Part shown: one piece after another, positions 39,699 to 48,977 of the stretch
Numbering within the stretch: the first letter of the stretch is position 1
Layout: the number at the start of each line of letters is the position of its first letter
Assembly: GCA_900543755.1 (NCBI GenBank)
Contig: UQSP01000005.1
Location: 1 to 64,000 of the forward strand
Origin: an uncultured Eubacteriales bacterium
GTDB taxonomy: Bacteria; Bacillota; Clostridia; Christensenellales; Pumilibacteraceae
Reading direction: 5' to 3'
DNA length: 64,000 bases
Translations under genes and position numbers: made by a program
The notes under the pieces: generated by a model
Database searches by the model: none
Told to the model about the DNA's origin: nothing
Seen by the model: the letters and a program-made list of their open reading frames with translations, nothing else

Positions 39699-39935
39699 CC
39701 CGACGCGTTTGCAGGTACCTGGACGGGTAAAGTGGGACCTAATACCTATACCGTTGTTTGCGACGGCTTGGGCAACATCAACATCAACGGCAACGACTAT
39801 ACCTATACCCCCGGCACCGACACTATCAAGGCAGGTTACTGCACCGTCACGATGAAAGACGCCGATACGATGCACGTGGCTTACGCGGATGACGATTATA
39901 ACGAATTCGAGGGCGACCTTACCAAATCCGCCTGA
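39699..39935 (+). pseudogene. orphaned last module of repeat lipoprotein 3
   Basis: Immediately after the TAG, 78 in-frame codons encode a complete module starting PDAFAGTWTGKVG and ending EFEGDLTKSA before TGA. It aligns with the preceding module (DAFAGVWN...CTVDGDSMTV versus DAFAGTWT...CTVTMKDADTM). No ribosome site or start precedes it, and the terminator lies just behind it, so the original gene ran 36969-39935. Confidence 0.8.
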
Positions 39936-39970
39936 CCTGTCGGCATAAAAAAACAAAAACAGATTTTTTT

Positions 39971-40009
39971 CACCCTTGAAGGCAATTACGCTTTTCAAGG
40001 GTGTTTTTT
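39971..40009 (+). terminator. Rho-independent terminator of the lipoprotein array
   Basis: CACCCTTGAA (39971-39980) and TTCAAGGGTG (39994-40003) are a perfect 10-bp stem followed by TTTTTTC. It ends the three-lipoprotein block. Confidence 0.9.
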
Positions 40010-40083
40010 CTTTTATATAAGCCTTAATGCATAAACAATGCAATTTTCAAAAGAAAAAATCAATATTTTTCAAGAAAACATAC

Positions 40084-40112
40084 TTGAAAAGCATTACGTC
40101 TGATGATAATAT
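40084..40112 (+). promoter_or_regulatory. predicted promoter of the GH43-like operon
   Basis: TTGAAA (40084-40089), a 17-base spacer and TAATAT (40107-40112), about 125 bases before the GH43-like start. The leader sequence in between shows no obvious structure. Confidence 0.5.
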
Positions 40113-40238
40113 AATTTTGCGGACATATTAAGTCGGCATAATTTTTCGTTGTAAGGAATCCGCCGTAGGCTTGATTATTCAGCCGAGGCAAAAAAAGTGC
40201 AGCACTATTGCACGTTTCGGGAGGGAAATTCAGGAAAA

Positions 40239-42293
40239 ATGGGGGAAAAACTGAGGAAAAGCGGAATTATTAAGATGATTATCGTCGTTGCGTTGTCTGT
40301 AATCATGCTTTCGGGATGCGCCAACTACGGTAAATACGCTTTGCCGTATTACGACCAAAGCGCGGACGAAAACTTTAATCCGCAGCTTTTTTATCGAAAC
40401 GATATGCCGCTTATCGCAGCCGATCCGACGGTATTGTACATCGAGGACGAGGAGGATACCGAAAATTACGGTTGGTTTTACCTTTATCCCACGTCCACCG
40501 ATTTAGGAACGTTCGGAATTTCGGCGTACCGCAGCCGCGACCTTGTCAACTGGGAAAGAGTGGGCACCGTTTACGACCCCGAAAAGGACAGCTGGGCAAA
40601 CAGCGCCATCTGGGCGCCCGACTGCGTTTACGACAAGCAGACCGACAAATATTATCTGTTTTTCTCTGCTCAGTACGCGCGCGAAGACCGTAAGCATTTC
40701 GACAGTTATACCGAAAGAGAGGAGTATTACGAAGTCGAATCCGAGGTAGAAGCATACGACGGCGCAACGGCTTCCTCCGAATTGCAGAAGGAGCGCGCAA
40801 AATACGAAAACGCAGACGAATACGAAGGACTTTCCAAGGCGGAGCTGGATAAAATCAAGGCGGAGATACGCAATTACGACATTAACGTCGAAGCCGTGGA
40901 AAGCAATTCGGGGCTCTCTCAGTCCAAAAAAGCCGAACTTATCGAAAAAGAGGCAAAGTTAAGGCTGATAAATATCCGCACGGTAAAAATACATTTTTCG
41001 ACGGCAAACGCGCCCAAAAGCATTTGCGTTGCGGTTTCGGACAGTCCCGCGGGACCGTTCGTTCAGTATACAAACATTCCGGGTGCAAGCGGTTACGATG
41101 CGGAGGAAAGAGAGCTTGATATCAAGACGCCTTTCATCAATCACGAGGACCTTTACTCAACGGCTGAAAGCAAAGGTTATCACAACGTGTTCGTAAATAT
41201 CGACGTTCACCCTTACCTTGACCCCGTTTCGGGCAAAAAATACCTTTATTTTTCCAACACCGTGGGCGGCAACAGCGTTTACGGACTGGAAATGGGCGAA
41301 AATTGGACGGATAAGCCGAAGTGGTACACGCTTACCTATCTTCTTAAGCCCGGGTATAAGACCGTCGACGGCACCCAAAAGACTGATTACGACGATTCAA
41401 ACATCAACGAGGGCGCCTATATGTATTACGACGCCGAGTCGGGCAACTATTACCTTACTTTTTCCGTAAACACTTACCAGAACAAACTTTACGCCGTAGC
41501 TCAGGCAACGGGTAAATCGCCGCTGGGTCCGTTTACCAAAATCGACCGCGCGGACGGCGGAATTATTCTTTCGTCCGAAATGATGTGGGACCACGTTTCG
41601 GGGACGGGTCACCATTCGTTCGTAAAGTACGGCGACTCTCTTTACATGGTGTATCACGCGCATTACGACCGCCGTTACGGCAATCTGGAAGCGGGCCGCG
41701 GAATTTGCGTGGACGAAGTAAAATTCATCGAAAACCAAAGCGGACAAAAGGTCATGATTGCCAACGGCCCCACTTATTCGCCCATGCCTAAAATCGGTCC
41801 CGACGCAGAGTATTCCAACATTGCGCCTCAAGCGGAAATAAAAGCCTCCAACAAGGAAAAAGGCTCGGACGCGGGCGCGCTTAACGACGGATTGCTGTCC
41901 GTAACGACTTTCCACGATTTTGTAAGCGAGTGTTCGTTCAAAAAAGGCAAAACGGAAATTACTCTTAACTTTTCGGATTACCGCGCGATAAGGGCGATAA
42001 TGATTTTCAATTCAAAATATCTCGATACGGCTTTTGACAAGATTGACAGAATCGAACTTGACTTTCTGAAAACCGATTCGGACGGAGCAGAAGTCAAGGG
42101 CACCGCCTACATCGAGGATATCGCGTTCGATTTCGACAGATATTCCACCGATTGGGAGGACGAGGAAAACGTCATGCGCCCGGGCGGCTCGGTATGCGTG
42201 GAGTTCGACGAGCTGAAAGTCAAGACCGTCAGAATAACCGTTAAATCCGATAAGCCCGTAAACGTTTCGGAAATATTCGTGCTGGGTAAGTAA
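40239..42293 (+). CDS. GH43-like glycoside hydrolase lipoprotein with C-terminal discoidin-like domain
   Basis: The lipobox is MLSGC (C27). A five-bladed beta-propeller of GH43 type is suggested by AADPTV (candidate base D62), IDVHPYLDP (D322) and NINEGAYMYY (candidate acid E391), plus WAPDCVYD and HHSFVKYGDSLYMVYH. Between blades, residues about 147-250 are an inserted, highly charged segment likely to form a helical hairpin or coiled coil. Residues 545-684 resemble an F5/8-type (discoidin) carbohydrate-binding domain. Known GH43 activities are arabinosidase, xylosidase and galactosidase. ATG 40239 was chosen because it gives a complete signal peptide; an upstream in-frame GTG at 40197 has no ribosome site. 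Confidence 0.8.
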   Translation: MGEKLRKSGIIKMIIVVALSVIMLSGCANYGKYALPYYDQSADENFNPQLFYRNDMPLIAADPTVLYIEDEEDTENYGWFYLYPTSTDLGTFGISAYRSRDLVNWERVGTVYDPEKDSWANSAIWAPDCVYDKQTDKYYLFFSAQYAREDRKHFDSYTEREEYYEVESEVEAYDGATASSELQKERAKYENADEYEGLSKAELDKIKAEIRNYDINVEAVESNSGLSQSKKAELIEKEAKLRLINIRTVKIHFSTANAPKSICVAVSDSPAGPFVQYTNIPGASGYDAEERELDIKTPFINHEDLYSTAESKGYHNVFVNIDVHPYLDPVSGKKYLYFSNTVGGNSVYGLEMGENWTDKPKWYTLTYLLKPGYKTVDGTQKTDYDDSNINEGAYMYYDAESGNYYLTFSVNTYQNKLYAVAQATGKSPLGPFTKIDRADGGIILSSEMMWDHVSGTGHHSFVKYGDSLYMVYHAHYDRRYGNLEAGRGICVDEVKFIENQSGQKVMIANGPTYSPMPKIGPDAEYSNIAPQAEIKASNKEKGSDAGALNDGLLSVTTFHDFVSECSFKKGKTEITLNFSDYRAIRAIMIFNSKYLDTAFDKIDRIELDFLKTDSDGAEVKGTAYIEDIAFDFDRYSTDWEDEENVMRPGGSVCVEFDELKVKTVRITVKSDKPVNVSEIFVLGK

Positions 42294-42307
42294 TCGGGGG
42301 GGGGAAT

Positions 42308-45300
42308 ATGAAGATGAAAAAGAAAATAATACTTATTTGTTTGATATTTATGCTGGCGGTATTCGCGCTTTCGGCGTGCGCCGCTCAAACCCAAGACCTT
42401 TTCGGGGATTACAACCGTTATCCTGCCGAAGAGGAAAAAGCCGCCGTAACCGATGACGGAGTGGTCATAGACGGAAAATTCGACGACGCTATCTGGCAGG
42501 GTAAAACCTGGAAGGAATACGTTTCCAAGGAGGAAAACCTTGACGACAGATTTCAGATGGTAAGACTTGAGGACTGTAATCTGCGCTTTACGGGCGCGTT
42601 TACCGACGGAGGAGTTTATTTCGCCGCCGAAACCGACGACCCCGTCAACTGGAACGGCAACGAAGAGGACGTAAGAAACGATATATTCAAAAAGACGGGT
42701 ATGACGATTTACGTTGCGCCGTATTCGTTTACTTCCATCTCCCAGGGCGCGTTCGAAATGGGATTTGCCTCCGACGGCACTTATCAGGTGCGCCGTCACG
42801 CGTTCGGCACCTGGCGCCCGTATCCGTTGGAGGGCATGGAAAACGTTACTCTCGTAAAGGGGGAAATCAACACCGCCGATACCGAGGGCTATTCAATCGA
42901 GGTTTTCGTGCCGTGGTCCGGCTTGGGACTTACGGTTAAGCCCGATAAAATCCGCACAAACCTTACCATAGAACGCAACGAAAAAGCCGCCCCGGAGTCG
43001 CCTTACGCATGGGAAATGCCGGGCGCACCCGAAGGAGTAGTATTTTCCGACCCGCGCACCTGGAGCGTTTTCGACGAAAACGGACTTTATGTGCCGCCCG
43101 AGGGCGAAACGTTCGGCAATTTCGGGGACAAGAATTACAGCGAAGGCTTTGACCTCAGCCTTGACACGGGCGAAAATCCTTCCGTTCATTCCACAGCGGG
43201 TCCCGACGCAAGACTTTACATCAAAGAAAGTCTGGGCACGCAGTTCTATGCGGAAACTTTTATAAAGGTAAACGAAATTTACAACCATGACCCGGCGCCC
43301 AAAGTCGGATTCTTCTTCTCGGGCGAAAAGATAAACGACGATTCTTCAGTGACGGTAAAATCGCTGGTCGCCATGCTGAAAATAACTTCTGACGGAAACG
43401 TAATCGACGGCTTTGTCGCAACCGAGAATAAGGACAATAAATATTCCGAGTGGAATTGGGGTTCCGTAAACGCGGTAAATACGGGCAACGTTTTCGACGG
43501 GACGACCGACGGCGTTAAAATCACCGTTTACCGCAACGGCGAAAAATTTTATTATTTCGCGAACGATAAATTCCTTGCCGAAAAGACTTATGCGGGACTT
43601 ACCGCGGATATGGTGATGCACGGCGCGATTTATTCTTTCAACACCGGCGCCGATTACTACGGCTATTCGATTTTACGGGGCGAGGAAGCGGTTACCGCAG
43701 GCGAAGAACTGCTGGGCGACGTAATCCCCAAAAGCTACGTCATCGATGGCGACGGCGCGGATTGGACGGACTATACGGGCAAGACGATCGGCTCTTACGC
43801 TTACGACGACAGCGGAAAACAGTTTACCGTAAAATCGGTGCTGAAGCCCGACGGGCTTTATTTCCTTACGGAGGCTAAACACGCGCTGTATCTTACGGGC
43901 GACCCCGAATGGTCGCACAACACTTCTCTTGAGGTGGGGATTACAATCAATAACGGCAAGAATTCGACGAGAATTTACGTCACTCCCGACGTAGTTTCGG
44001 GCGCAACCGCGGTAATGAAAACCGCGGACAACGGTTTTATCGGCTCGGACACGCGTTATACCACCGTTACCGAGGGTTTTATTCCCTTAAGTCGGCTTAA
44101 TGACCTTAAGGCGGTTGAAAACGGCAATGTAAGAATTGCTTTCGCATGGCGCACGGGTACGGGCAAAAAGACTCAGGACGGGCAGTGGGACCTTAACGAA
44201 AACGACATAATCAACTCTTTGGGCAGAATTTCCGATCAGCCGTATATCTGGAATTACATCGACGCTCCCGCATGGGATTTGCGCACCAGAAATTACGTGG
44301 ATTCTACGGGACTTAAGACGGTGTCGGGTAAAGCCGCGGAAAAAGTCATCGACGGCGACGGAAACGACTGGGCGGATTACGACGGCAAAGTCATACGTGC
44401 GCTGGGCGCGGGCGAGGACGCGGGGCTGGGTTTTGAAAGCAAACTCTATAAGGGTGCGGACGGCGTGTATTTCTACACGGAGGCCAATCACCGTAAATAC
44501 AGCACCAACGACAACAACATAGGATTTTTGACCAATTTCGTGCTGGAAACGGGAGTTTCGGACCTTACCGTAGGCGGCGAGGTGTCCACTAAAAAGCAGT
44601 TCTTCTTTACGCCCATAGGCACGCGTCACGGCGGAGCGGTCGACTACGAAATGATTACTGATTTCAACGACGAAACGGGCGTTTACAATACCGTGGTCGA
44701 AGGCTTTATTCCGTCAAACGAGCTGCTTAACGTTACGGGCGTGTGGCTTAATCGCGTGGATACCGAGACGGCTACCGCAAACGAGGGTTATTCGGTACGA
44801 ATCGGTGCGGCATGGCGCACGCGCGACGATAAAATCCAATGCTTCAATCGCGGGGACGTGCCCTTTGTGCAGCCTGCGGACGCCGACGGCGCGGCGGTTG
44901 CCAATATGTATTATCTCAGCGAGGAAGGCTTGTTTACTTCCGCCTCCCGCAGCGAGACGTTTACCGTGGACGGCGACGACTCCGACTGGAGCGGTGTGAC
45001 GGTAATGTCGTCCGTTACGGGCGCGGACCCGACTTTGGACGACTTACCGCAAAGAGGCGCAAGCTACAAAGCCGTTTACCGCGAGGAGGGGCTTTACATT
45101 CTCTGCACGGCAAAAACTTATAAGTTTACCGAAAGCAATTACGTTTCGGGTAAAGCCAACAATGCCATAGCTTTCAGAAACACTTCGCTTGAAGTCCAGA
45201 TTGCTAAACCCGCGGGCGGAAACGCGCAGATATGGATTACCTCTTACGGCAACGTATTGCCGCGTAAGATAGAGTCCGCCTTTTCGGTAACGCCGCAAAC

Positions 45301-45553
45301 GGTGGGGACGGGCGCAGAAAGCCGCACGCTGTATAACGTGACGATTGAGGCGTTTGTTTCTGCCGATGCGCTTAAACAGCTGTTGGGAGTGACTTCGCTC
45401 GATGACGCGTTAAGCATTGCCGCGGTGTTTACCAACGTCAGCGCGCAAGGCGACAGCGGACTTAGCAGCGACCCCGTTAACGGCGGCGCGGTTACGGTAA
45501 CGACAAGCGGGTTTTACGGCACGTTCGATAAAATTACGGTGGAAAAGCAGTAA
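42308..45553 (+). CDS. multidomain CBM9-like carbohydrate-binding lipoprotein
   Basis: This 1081-residue lipoprotein (ALSAC, C24) carries four regions with the start typical of CBM9/DOMON-like domains: VIDGKFDDAIW (near 56), VIDGDGADWTDY (near 477), VIDGDGNDWADY (near 680) and TVDGDDSDW (near 886). Between modules 1 and 2, about residues 280-455 resemble a lectin/concanavalin-like beta-sandwich. No catalytic signature was recognised, so it probably holds glycans at the cell surface for the neighbouring enzymes. It follows the GH43-like gene by 14 bases in one operon; an unusual run of nine G just before the start forms the ribosome site. Confidence 0.78.
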   Translation: MKMKKKIILICLIFMLAVFALSACAAQTQDLFGDYNRYPAEEEKAAVTDDGVVIDGKFDDAIWQGKTWKEYVSKEENLDDRFQMVRLEDCNLRFTGAFTDGGVYFAAETDDPVNWNGNEEDVRNDIFKKTGMTIYVAPYSFTSISQGAFEMGFASDGTYQVRRHAFGTWRPYPLEGMENVTLVKGEINTADTEGYSIEVFVPWSGLGLTVKPDKIRTNLTIERNEKAAPESPYAWEMPGAPEGVVFSDPRTWSVFDENGLYVPPEGETFGNFGDKNYSEGFDLSLDTGENPSVHSTAGPDARLYIKESLGTQFYAETFIKVNEIYNHDPAPKVGFFFSGEKINDDSSVTVKSLVAMLKITSDGNVIDGFVATENKDNKYSEWNWGSVNAVNTGNVFDGTTDGVKITVYRNGEKFYYFANDKFLAEKTYAGLTADMVMHGAIYSFNTGADYYGYSILRGEEAVTAGEELLGDVIPKSYVIDGDGADWTDYTGKTIGSYAYDDSGKQFTVKSVLKPDGLYFLTEAKHALYLTGDPEWSHNTSLEVGITINNGKNSTRIYVTPDVVSGATAVMKTADNGFIGSDTRYTTVTEGFIPLSRLNDLKAVENGNVRIAFAWRTGTGKKTQDGQWDLNENDIINSLGRISDQPYIWNYIDAPAWDLRTRNYVDSTGLKTVSGKAAEKVIDGDGNDWADYDGKVIRALGAGEDAGLGFESKLYKGADGVYFYTEANHRKYSTNDNNIGFLTNFVLETGVSDLTVGGEVSTKKQFFFTPIGTRHGGAVDYEMITDFNDETGVYNTVVEGFIPSNELLNVTGVWLNRVDTETATANEGYSVRIGAAWRTRDDKIQCFNRGDVPFVQPADADGAAVANMYYLSEEGLFTSASRSETFTVDGDDSDWSGVTVMSSVTGADPTLDDLPQRGASYKAVYREEGLYILCTAKTYKFTESNYVSGKANNAIAFRNTSLEVQIAKPAGGNAQIWITSYGNVLPRKIESAFSVTPQTVGTGAESRTLYNVTIEAFVSADALKQLLGVTSLDDALSIAAVFTNVSAQGDSGLSSDPVNGGAVTVTTSGFYGTFDKITVEKQ

Positions 45554-45759
45554 ATAATCTTTGTGCGGCATCAGATTTATAAATGGGTTAAACGCAATGC
45601 GCTTTATACGTTTTGGGGTTAAAGCAAAAGCCGCAGATAAGTAAAAAAACTTTAGTAAATGCAATTCATGACGTCAATATAAAAAGCTTGCAAAAAAGGC
45701 GTCCTTTATGTTAAACTTTTTGCAGGCGGAGATTCAGATTATATAAGGAGTATAATAAA

Positions 45760-47181
45760 ATGAAAAACGTTGTCCTCATTATGCAGGATCATCAGCTTTA
45801 TTTCGACCATCCCGCGATAAAAAGACCGTTTTTCGACGCTTTTAAACAAAAAGGAACACATTTCGTCAACGCGCGTTCGGTGACTCCGCTTTGCTGTCCC
45901 GCGCGCCGCAGTATCCTTAACGGAATGTACGCGCACCGTCACGGGCTTTACAACAACAAAGTAAACGCTCCGTTTGACGAGCAGACGTACTTCGATGTTT
46001 TAAACGCAAACGGATACGAGGGCAACAATTATTATTTCGGCAAGTGGCACGCAGGCCCCGGAGAAAGCTCCGACTTTAAATGCAAGGGGTTTACTCCGCC
46101 GGGATATAGCAGTCCCTATAAATACCCCGAATACGACGAGTATCTCAAACAGCGCGGCTTTGACCCCAATCCCGCCGCACGAGTGGATATAGGACTGTCC
46201 GACCTTAATAAATACTATGAGGGTGCCGTTGTGCCGCTGAAGGAAATCAGGAATCTTTTTACCCTCAGCTTCGGCGAGCTGCTTGGCGACAACGAGGAAC
46301 TTCACGAGTGCTTTTTCCTGGCATCCCGCGCGTGCGAGCAGCTTAAAAAACTGAAAGAGGAAGGAAAGCCCTTTACGCTCAGGGTGGATTTCTGGGGACC
46401 GCATCAGCCTTATTTCCCCACGAAAAAGTATCTCGATATGTATAGTGAGGAGGATATTCCCCTTTATCCCAGCCTTAACGACGACCTTAAAGGGCGCCCC
46501 GACATCTATCACAGCGAAAATGCCGTGGGACTTGGCAAGGACAACAGACTGATTCAGCCCACGCCGCTCAGCGACGCTCAGTGGAGGAAAATGCTGCGTT
46601 ACGCGTATGCGGAAAACACGCTTGCGGACGCGGCGGCAGGCAGAATAGTGGATAAAATCTTCAGTCTGGGCCTTGATAAAGACACATTGATAGTCTGGTC
46701 TGCCGACCACGGCGACGCGCTTTGCTCGCACGGCGGACACATGGACAAAGACGCTTATATGTCAAGCGAGGTGCTTAACATTCCGCTTGCGCTTTATTCG
46801 CCCGACAGAGAGGGCGGAGTAAAGGATGACCGTCCCGCTTCCAACGTCGATATACCCGTCACCATGCTGGACGCATTGGGACTTAAATTCGACGACGAAA
46901 GCGTGCGCATAGGCGAAAGTCTGTTAAAGCCCACAAAGCGCGATTACTTCGTTTCCGTGACGCACGGACATTTTACGCCGCACGTGGCGTTAAGCGTGGA
47001 AAAAGACGGTTACAGATACGTCAAGAATTACGACGACGTCAGCGAGCTTTACGACATGACCGCGGACCCGTATTCCACCCTCAATCTTGCCCTTAATCCC
47101 GAATACGCCGGAAAAACCGAATATTTCGAAAAGCTGCTTGCAAAGTGGATTGAGGACAACGACTTCAAACCTTATAAGTAA
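45760..47181 (+). CDS. Cys-type S1 sulfatase
   Basis: This 473-residue sulfatase has the signature C45-C-P-A-R49, where C45 is the formylglycine precursor. Metal ligands are expected in LIMQDHQ (7-12) and in WSADHGDALCSHGGH (about 308-322). There is no signal peptide. The ATG follows AAGGAG. It is divergent in sequence from the sulfatase at 3271. The gene for the maturase follows 85 bases downstream, the classic sulfatase/anSME pairing. The 206-bp gap before it contains TGCAAAAA/TTTTTGCA arms (about 45690-45724), possibly an operator or hairpin. Confidence 0.93.
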   Translation: MKNVVLIMQDHQLYFDHPAIKRPFFDAFKQKGTHFVNARSVTPLCCPARRSILNGMYAHRHGLYNNKVNAPFDEQTYFDVLNANGYEGNNYYFGKWHAGPGESSDFKCKGFTPPGYSSPYKYPEYDEYLKQRGFDPNPAARVDIGLSDLNKYYEGAVVPLKEIRNLFTLSFGELLGDNEELHECFFLASRACEQLKKLKEEGKPFTLRVDFWGPHQPYFPTKKYLDMYSEEDIPLYPSLNDDLKGRPDIYHSENAVGLGKDNRLIQPTPLSDAQWRKMLRYAYAENTLADAAAGRIVDKIFSLGLDKDTLIVWSADHGDALCSHGGHMDKDAYMSSEVLNIPLALYSPDREGGVKDDRPASNVDIPVTMLDALGLKFDDESVRIGESLLKPTKRDYFVSVTHGHFTPHVALSVEKDGYRYVKNYDDVSELYDMTADPYSTLNLALNPEYAGKTEYFEKLLAKWIEDNDFKPYK

Positions 47182-47266
47182 GACAAAAGCTCTGAACTTT
47201 ACGCATTAAAAAAACTGCAGTCGTAAGCGGAGCAAGAAAGCCTGAAATTTTTTACCGGAGGGATTT

Positions 47267-48388
47267 ATGCCGCCGATCACTTTACTCGTAAAGCCCGCGT
47301 CGGGACTGTGTAATATGCGCTGCAGGTACTGTTTTTACGCTGACGTAATGGCAAAAAGCCGGGTGCCTCACCGCGAAATGATGAGCGACGAAACGCTTGA
47401 AACGCTGGTTTCTTCCGCGCTTCGCGAGGCGGACGGAGAGGTTACTTTCGCCTTCCAGGGCGGAGAGCCCACTTTGCGCGGCAAGGATTTCTTTTATAGG
47501 TACCTTGAGCTTGTGCGCAAATACAACCAAAAGGGATTAAAGGTAAACAACACCCTTCAGACCAACGGGTACCTTATCGACGAAGATTGGGCGCGCATTC
47601 TCAGTGAGGGTAAATTTCTGGTAGGGCTGTCGGTGGACGGCACCAAAACCATACACGACAAATTCCGTCCCGACCAGGAGGGAAAAGGTACTTTCGACAG
47701 AGTGATGAAAGCGGCGGAAACGCTGAAAAAGCATGATGTGGACGTAAACGCGCTGTGCGTTGTCAACAACGTAGTCGCCAAAAACGGAGCCAAAGTAATA
47801 AACAGTCTTATAAATCTGGGGTTTGACTATATTCAGTTCATACCCTGTCTTGACGGCTTCGGGGAAAAGAAAAACCGCGATTTTTCGCTTGAGCCTCAGT
47901 TTTACGCAAGATTTCTGAAGGAAACTTTCGACGTTTATTATGACAGATTCATGCGCGGCAAGCCCGTAAGCGTCAGGACGTTTGACAATTACGCGGGGAT
48001 TTTAATGGGCTATCCGCCCGAAAGCTGCGGCATGAGCGGCGTTTGCGCCTGCTACTTCACGGTGGAGGGGGACGGCAGCGTATATCCGTGCGACTTTTAC
48101 GTCATCGACAGATATGTCTTGGGCAAAACAGGCAAAAACACTTTTGAGGAAATGGCGGCTTCTGATGCGGCGAAAACCTTTATAGCCGAATCAAAAACTG
48201 TTGACCCCGAATGTCTTTCCTGCAGATGGCGTGCGCTGTGCCGCGGCGGCTGCAGACGTAACCGCCAGACGGAAATAGGCGGCAATCTTAAACTGAACGA
48301 ATACTGTTCCGCTTTCAAAGAGTTTTTCGCTTACGCTTACGAAAGACTGCAATTCATGGTTAATTCGGCTTTAAAGAACAATCAGTAA
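47267..48388 (+). CDS. anaerobic sulfatase-maturating enzyme (radical SAM/SPASM)
   Basis: This 373-residue radical SAM enzyme oxidises the active-site Cys of sulfatases to formylglycine without oxygen. The SAM-binding cluster motif is C15-NMR-C19-RY-C22. FQGGEPTLRG (GGEP motif, near 65) binds SAM. The SPASM region supplies ligands for two further Fe4S4 clusters (C in CGMSGVCACYF and YPCDF, then CLSCRWRALCRGGC). Length and motifs fit anSME rather than other SPASM proteins. It should serve both sulfatases in the window. The start follows GGAGG. Confidence 0.94.
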   Translation: MPPITLLVKPASGLCNMRCRYCFYADVMAKSRVPHREMMSDETLETLVSSALREADGEVTFAFQGGEPTLRGKDFFYRYLELVRKYNQKGLKVNNTLQTNGYLIDEDWARILSEGKFLVGLSVDGTKTIHDKFRPDQEGKGTFDRVMKAAETLKKHDVDVNALCVVNNVVAKNGAKVINSLINLGFDYIQFIPCLDGFGEKKNRDFSLEPQFYARFLKETFDVYYDRFMRGKPVSVRTFDNYAGILMGYPPESCGMSGVCACYFTVEGDGSVYPCDFYVIDRYVLGKTGKNTFEEMAASDAAKTFIAESKTVDPECLSCRWRALCRGGCRRNRQTEIGGNLKLNEYCSAFKEFFAYAYERLQFMVNSALKNNQ

Positions 48389-48534
48389 ATACGTTTGCCG
48401 AAAAAAGCCTCGGATTATTTAGCTCGCTTCGTTTAAAACAAGTAATTGATATCGGTAGGTTACCAAACAATAAAAAATCCGCAAAAGGAATACCGCCTCA
48501 AGTTTTAAGTATTGCGGCAAAGTAAAAAAATATA

Positions 48535-48684
48535 GTCTGCAAAAAAGAAAAACGACGGAATTAAAAACTTCCGCCTTTTCTTATACAAAAGACCGACGCG
48601 TCGTAAAATATGTCTGCAAAAAAGAAAAACGACGGAATTAAAAACTTCCGCCTTTTCTTAGACAAAAGACCGACGCGTCGTAAA
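48535..48684 (+). repeat. tandem duplication of a 73-bp terminator unit
   Basis: The segments 48535-48607 and 48612-48684 are nearly identical (one difference seen, TTATAC versus TTAGAC), with a period of 77. Each contains a CGGAA/TTCCG hairpin followed by CCTTTTCTT and the left arm of a second hairpin. Only the second copy keeps the right arm. Confidence 0.9.
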
Positions 48685-48701
48685 AACGGTCGGTCTTTTT
48701 T
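48664..48701 (+). terminator. Rho-independent terminator after the sulfatase/maturase genes
   Basis: AAAAGACCGAC (48664-48674) pairs with GTCGGTCTTTT (48689-48699), followed by further T. The remaining sequence to 48977 shows no gene. Confidence 0.85.
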
Positions 48702-48977
48702 GTTTATTTTATTAAATCAGTTGCAGGCAAAAAACGTAGCTGTTTTTGAAATTAATCACGCTGAATTTTAATTCAAGGTTTTTCTTGCCGCCTTACGCCC
48801 GCAAAGTTACGAAACGCAACCGTATAAGCCGCCTTGTGACCGCCCCGTCGGCAGGGAGCGAATCAAACGCAAAATAAACAAGTCCGTAAAACGTAAAGAG
48901 TATCAGGACGGTTTTTAAGCTTGTCGTTTCTGTCATGCTTAAAGTAAGACAGAGTGAAAACGGGGAAGATGAGTTAA

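Noticed and set aside
48535..48684. Possible mini-CRISPR
   Set aside because: Only two copies, 73 bp each, with a 4-base gap and terminator features inside; no spacers and no cas genes.
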